Below are positions 61,216 through 64,000 of a DNA stretch of 64,000 bases, piece by piece. This stretch comes from Eumeta japonica (Eukaryota; Arthropoda; Insecta; Lepidoptera; Psychidae), in contig BGZK01000102.1 in the NCBI GenBank assembly GCA_005406025.1, forward strand, positions 186,001 through 250,000, given 5' to 3'. Numbering within the stretch: the stretch's first letter is position 1; each line of letters opens with the position of its first letter. Position numbers and translations under genes: made by a program. Below the pieces are notes generated by a model. The model was given only the letters and a program-made list of their open reading frames with translations. It searched no databases and was not told where the DNA came from.

Positions 61216-62656
61216 GATAAGAATGTGGCTGTGGAATTGCGTTTATCTTGTCTAGTATTTTGCGATTGGATCTAATATCAGTGGATAATGCTGTTTCTTA
61301 TGTATACATTCCTGTTGTCGTTCTCTAAAAATTTGGCACATACGTAAGTTTGCAAATCTGTGTTTATTTCAAGCCATACGTTTCTCTATTAAGCGGACAT
61401 ACATTTACATACAACGACGCTGAAAATGTATGGCACAACGTAGTTCCAAATTAAATATTAACTATATGATTGAGAGGAAAAAATTGTCATATATTTATGT
61501 CGTACCTACATCAATAACCATTGAGATGTTCAATAACTTTAACCGGAGTTATTGAACTATACGTAAATTAAAAGAGACAGTCCAGTAGAAACGTTCAACT
61601 TAGACCAAAAGGGGAAAAGAAGAATCTAATGTAGTTTATCGACTTTTAAAAATCTGTGCTGCGTCTTACTCTAATACTCCAAACCTTTTGTGCCTAATAA
61701 CAAAATTTTCGACAATAACACAAAAGTATTATAATCAGAAAAACAACTACTTTGAGAATCTTTCGATGAGATGAGATACGAAACCCAAATGACGATAACA
61801 AAAATATAGGAATCAAAACCAGCAAGTCAAAAGACAGGCAGGTCACAATATTCGTAGGACTGGGAAACTCTCGACATAAAATGTTTCTCGAATGGTGACC
61901 ACACACCTAAATTCGTGGGGTAGAACACATCAAACGAGCTGATAATCTGACAAAGGTCGGGGGCCGCTGTCGATTGCAGAAGTTCCAAGGGGGTTTGTCG
62001 TGGAAATCTGCGGCAGGGGCCTCAGGTCATTACATAATGTCTTGCGGTCGAGAATATTATTGTCTTTCACTTCCAAATACGCAATTTATCACAAAATTCC
62101 AACTTTTGATTTGAAACATGGTTATCAAATCAGAGATTAATTCAATAAAAACAAAGTAAATAAATTGAAAAAGGTTTGGAAATAAGCTTTCACATACACA
62201 AAGGGCTTTTTTTAAAAACATCTCATCATAATGGAGCACATTATAATGCAAAAAGGGAGAAGTGATAAAAAGTTATTTTCTTCAAAGTATTTCTTTCGTC
62301 ATATTTAAAATTGAAGAACTAATATGTCGAAAAGTAGCAATCTATGTCCAAAGATAAATAAATTAAATCTTGCATGCTATTCTAATAATAAGAAGAAATG
62401 TAAAATTTCCCATTTTCTTAAATAATTGGTAACATAAACTTGCAACAACCTCGGCAAAGTTTCAAAAAAATATGTAATATATATTTTTCTTTTCAAAAGA
62501 ATTTTCTTTTTCAAAGAAATTTATTATATTCTTAAAGATTGATATTTTTCTAATCGTTTGTTGTGAAAAACAAGTACTGTTACCATGACACAATAGCATT
62601 TGCAGAATATTTAAAATGGTTCTATTTAACACAACTTACGTTCTTGTAAAACTTAC
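61216..62656 (-). other. Start of the putative long first coding intron
   Basis: Begins at the donor GTAAGT (62656-62651, minus strand). AT-rich sequence with no further exon seen. A GC-balanced patch at 61920-62050 is unassigned and may be an old repeat. Confidence 0.5.
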
Positions 62657-62936
62657 CCGCTTTACATGGATCCATTCCAAGGTCACCGGAATCCTTGTAT
62701 TCGAAGTGGGTAGAAAATAACTCTTCTATAGTGTACCTATGAGGTTCTTGCCTTTTCACGCTACCCGCAGCTTGTGCGTTGACGTTTGTGTAAATGCAAA
62801 CTATCATTAACACTGCAACCACCGTGGCTGGTAGACGTCTTTCGTAATATTGATAAGTCATTTTTTTAAACATTTTCACTATTTTATTAGACACTATTCA
62901 TTTTACAACTAAAAAACTATATCATGATTGATGAAT
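62657..62936 (-). CDS. tld/tok: First coding exon of a Tolloid/BMP-1-like metalloprotease
   Basis: Internal exon on the minus strand. The acceptor is TTTTTACTTGTTTCAG just above 62936 and the donor GTAAGT starts at 62656 (phase 1). Coding starts at the ATG at 62873-62871; the frame stays open further up only through GTG codons. It encodes 72 residues plus one base. Residues 14-33 (LPATVVAVLMIVCIYTNVNA) form a signal-peptide core after a basic start, with likely cleavage after A33, A35 or A36. Residues 67-72, MDPCKA, then G across the splice, match the 'DPCKAxxFxGDIAL' propeptide motif of tolloid/BMP-1 astacins. These secreted zinc proteases cut Sog/Chordin and procollagen-type substrates. The catalytic domain must lie in later exons. 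Tolloid versus tolkin cannot be decided. An unrelated secreted protein is possible. Confidence 0.62.
62887..62925 (-). promoter_or_regulatory. Two short upstream ORFs in the 5' UTR
   Basis: Within the 63-nt untranslated part of the exon, ATG-ATA-TAG (62925-62917) and ATG-AAT-AGT-GTC-TAA (62901-62887) precede the main ATG at 62873. Such uORFs can reduce translation of the main frame. A second in-frame ATG of the protein (M5, 62861-62859) lies 12 nt downstream. Confidence 0.6.
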
Positions 62937-63424
62937 CTGAAACAAGTAAAAATATTTTATTATTAAATGATGGAATGAATACGTCTAATTATAATATTAA
63001 TGATAATACAATATTAAAAATTCTGAGCAATATTTAATACTGGAACTCAGTTTTTAAACTGAAACAATATAATTAAAAAATAATAATTTTTAAATGCTTA
63101 TAAAGATTAGACCATAAATAAGTTATTTAATATTATACAAGAAATGCTTTCACTTTGTTCGTCATTGAAATAATTTCGTCAAATGGTATTATTTTTAATA
63201 AAATTAATTTCCTCAATAAATTAAAATTATTTTGTGCTTGTAAATACATGTCTCTGTATGTCTTTATTTATATTTGCATTTATAAGTCTGTGACAATATC
63301 TTTGCCTTTGGGGCTAGGATTACTCGTGGCATGGTCTTATTATTCATGATAGCGAGTTACGATACGATACGAGTTAACTTAAATACTTCTATATAATTGC
63401 ACACGTAAATGGAACGACTTGGAA
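62937..63424 (-). other. Upstream intron, AT-rich
   Basis: Very AT-rich and gene-free. It ends (in gene direction) with the polypyrimidine-AG acceptor at about 62952-62937, so transcribed sequence of the same gene should extend above it. The plus-strand frame at 63155-63349 is T-rich and unassigned. Confidence 0.5.
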
Positions 63425-63710
63425 GTTAAGCTTCCCATACTGGTCAAGGGCGACTCGGGGGCGGTTCGGAGGCCGATAACGACAATTGAAGTCTATAGGG
63501 CGGCTCAGAGGCCGTTAGCGACAATTGTCGTCTGGCAACGATAGCAAGGTCCGACACCGACAGCTCAATGTGTTATCTAAGGCATGGAGCGTCTACAATG
63601 TGACTTAAATCAAAAACTCAATGGTCAATTCGTCCGTGGTCAGGTCGAACCCAACACCTCCAACGTTCGAGGGCGACGCACTTAATTACTGAGCAACCGC
63701 CGCTCTCGTT
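63425..63710 (-). mobile_element. tRNA-derived SINE, copy 2
   Basis: On the minus strand an A-box-like TTGCTCAGTAATTAAG (63696-63681) and a B-box-like GGGTTCGACCT (63652-63642) are spaced as in a tRNA, followed by 'gaccacggacgaattgacc'. The body down to 63425 ('ggcatggagcg', 'gtgactta') matches 22230-22380. It contains an internal repeat of 'gaggccg.taacgacaattg' (63470 and 63510). It is too diverged to be a functional tRNA gene. Confidence 0.65.
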
Positions 63711-63764
63711 TATATTACTATAACTATATTACATTATTACCACTATAGTTTATATAAATGTAGC

Positions 63765-64000
63765 ATCTATTCACATCGGCACTCGGCCGAAACGAAGCGA
63801 CGCGACAATTTCAACCTTCCCGACTTCACTTCATGAAGTCTCAAGCCCGTACACGAAACTGATCAATATTCTATACATTTGTCGTTATGTTTCAACTCGA
63901 CGCCGGACCCGAAGTCGAGGTGACTTGCGAAACTTCTGGTGGCAAACGTCCGGCACTGCCGATGGAAGTTGCGTTTTCATGACACTTGCCGCAAATCGGC
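63765..64000. promoter_or_regulatory. CpG-rich island at window edge
   Basis: CpG-rich, repeat-free DNA 0.8 kb upstream of the tolloid-like exon ('ggcactcggccgaaacgaag' near 63778). It runs off the window. It could be the promoter or 5' non-coding exon of the gene, or a further enhancer. Confidence 0.35.

Noticed and set aside
62874..62894. Earlier start of the tolloid-like frame
   Set aside because: The upstream extension begins at GTG. The first in-frame ATG is 62873-62871, which fits the eukaryotic setting.
63642..63696. tRNA gene
   Set aside because: A- and B-box-like sequences are present, but no clean acceptor and anticodon stems, and a related decayed copy exists at 22404. Called a SINE.

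Overview
This is a 64-kb piece of animal nuclear DNA, almost certainly from a moth or butterfly (Lepidoptera). It is AT-rich and packed with short interspersed repeats that I recognise from lepidopteran genomes: the family ending in 'cacttggccggtttttt', LINE tails containing 'gtttcccagaaggg', and lineage-type mariner, jockey-like and RTE-like remnants. There are no operons, no prokaryote-like genes, no CRISPR array and no tRNA or rRNA gene. Nearly every open frame of 60-146 codons is chance, a repeat fragment, or starts at a non-ATG codon.

One host coding exon is convincing. It lies on the minus strand at 62657-62936, with a good splice acceptor, two tiny upstream ORFs, an ATG, a secretory signal peptide and a canonical GTAAGT donor. 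Its last residues (MDPCKA) match the propeptide of the BMP-1/Tolloid astacin metalloproteases. I read it as the first coding exon of a tolloid or tolkin homologue. No later tolloid exon (astacin zinc site, CUB or EGF domains) was found by eye below it, so most or all of 1-62656 is best read as one very long intron of that gene, while 62937-64000 is upstream intron or promoter-side DNA.

The presumed intron has two components. (1) Transposon debris: two broken mariner transposases (10086-10985 and 45539-46774), three non-LTR reverse-transcriptase fragments (19042-19385, 27654-28270, 54640-55158), two tRNA-derived SINE copies (22230-22480, 63425-63710), five copies of a LINE-tail-like repeat, several copies of the abundant 'ggccaagtgcgag' repeat, two copies of a microsatellite-bearing TIR element, and two related families of asymmetric-inverted-repeat elements (A: three near-identical copies; B: two copies) with Helentron/HINE-like structure. 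The most striking element is 13494-15084: matching terminal inverted repeats enclose two head-to-head arrays of 120-bp units, so the whole element is a giant nested palindrome. (2) A set of CpG-rich, low-repeat islands of 0.2-0.7 kb (6390, 21880, 30150, 31400, 32625, 33640, 50640, 53560, 55680, 60835, 63765) that do not look like exons and are the best candidates for cis-regulatory DNA. Two carry perfect TGACGTCA sites and one carries an inverted GATA pair.

Scattered through the window are perfect short hairpins with 17-23-bp arms and 4-10-nt loops. One sits exactly at the broken end of a LINE fragment, suggesting snap-back or template-switch events. All assignments come from reading the sequence and from memory of the families; no search was run.
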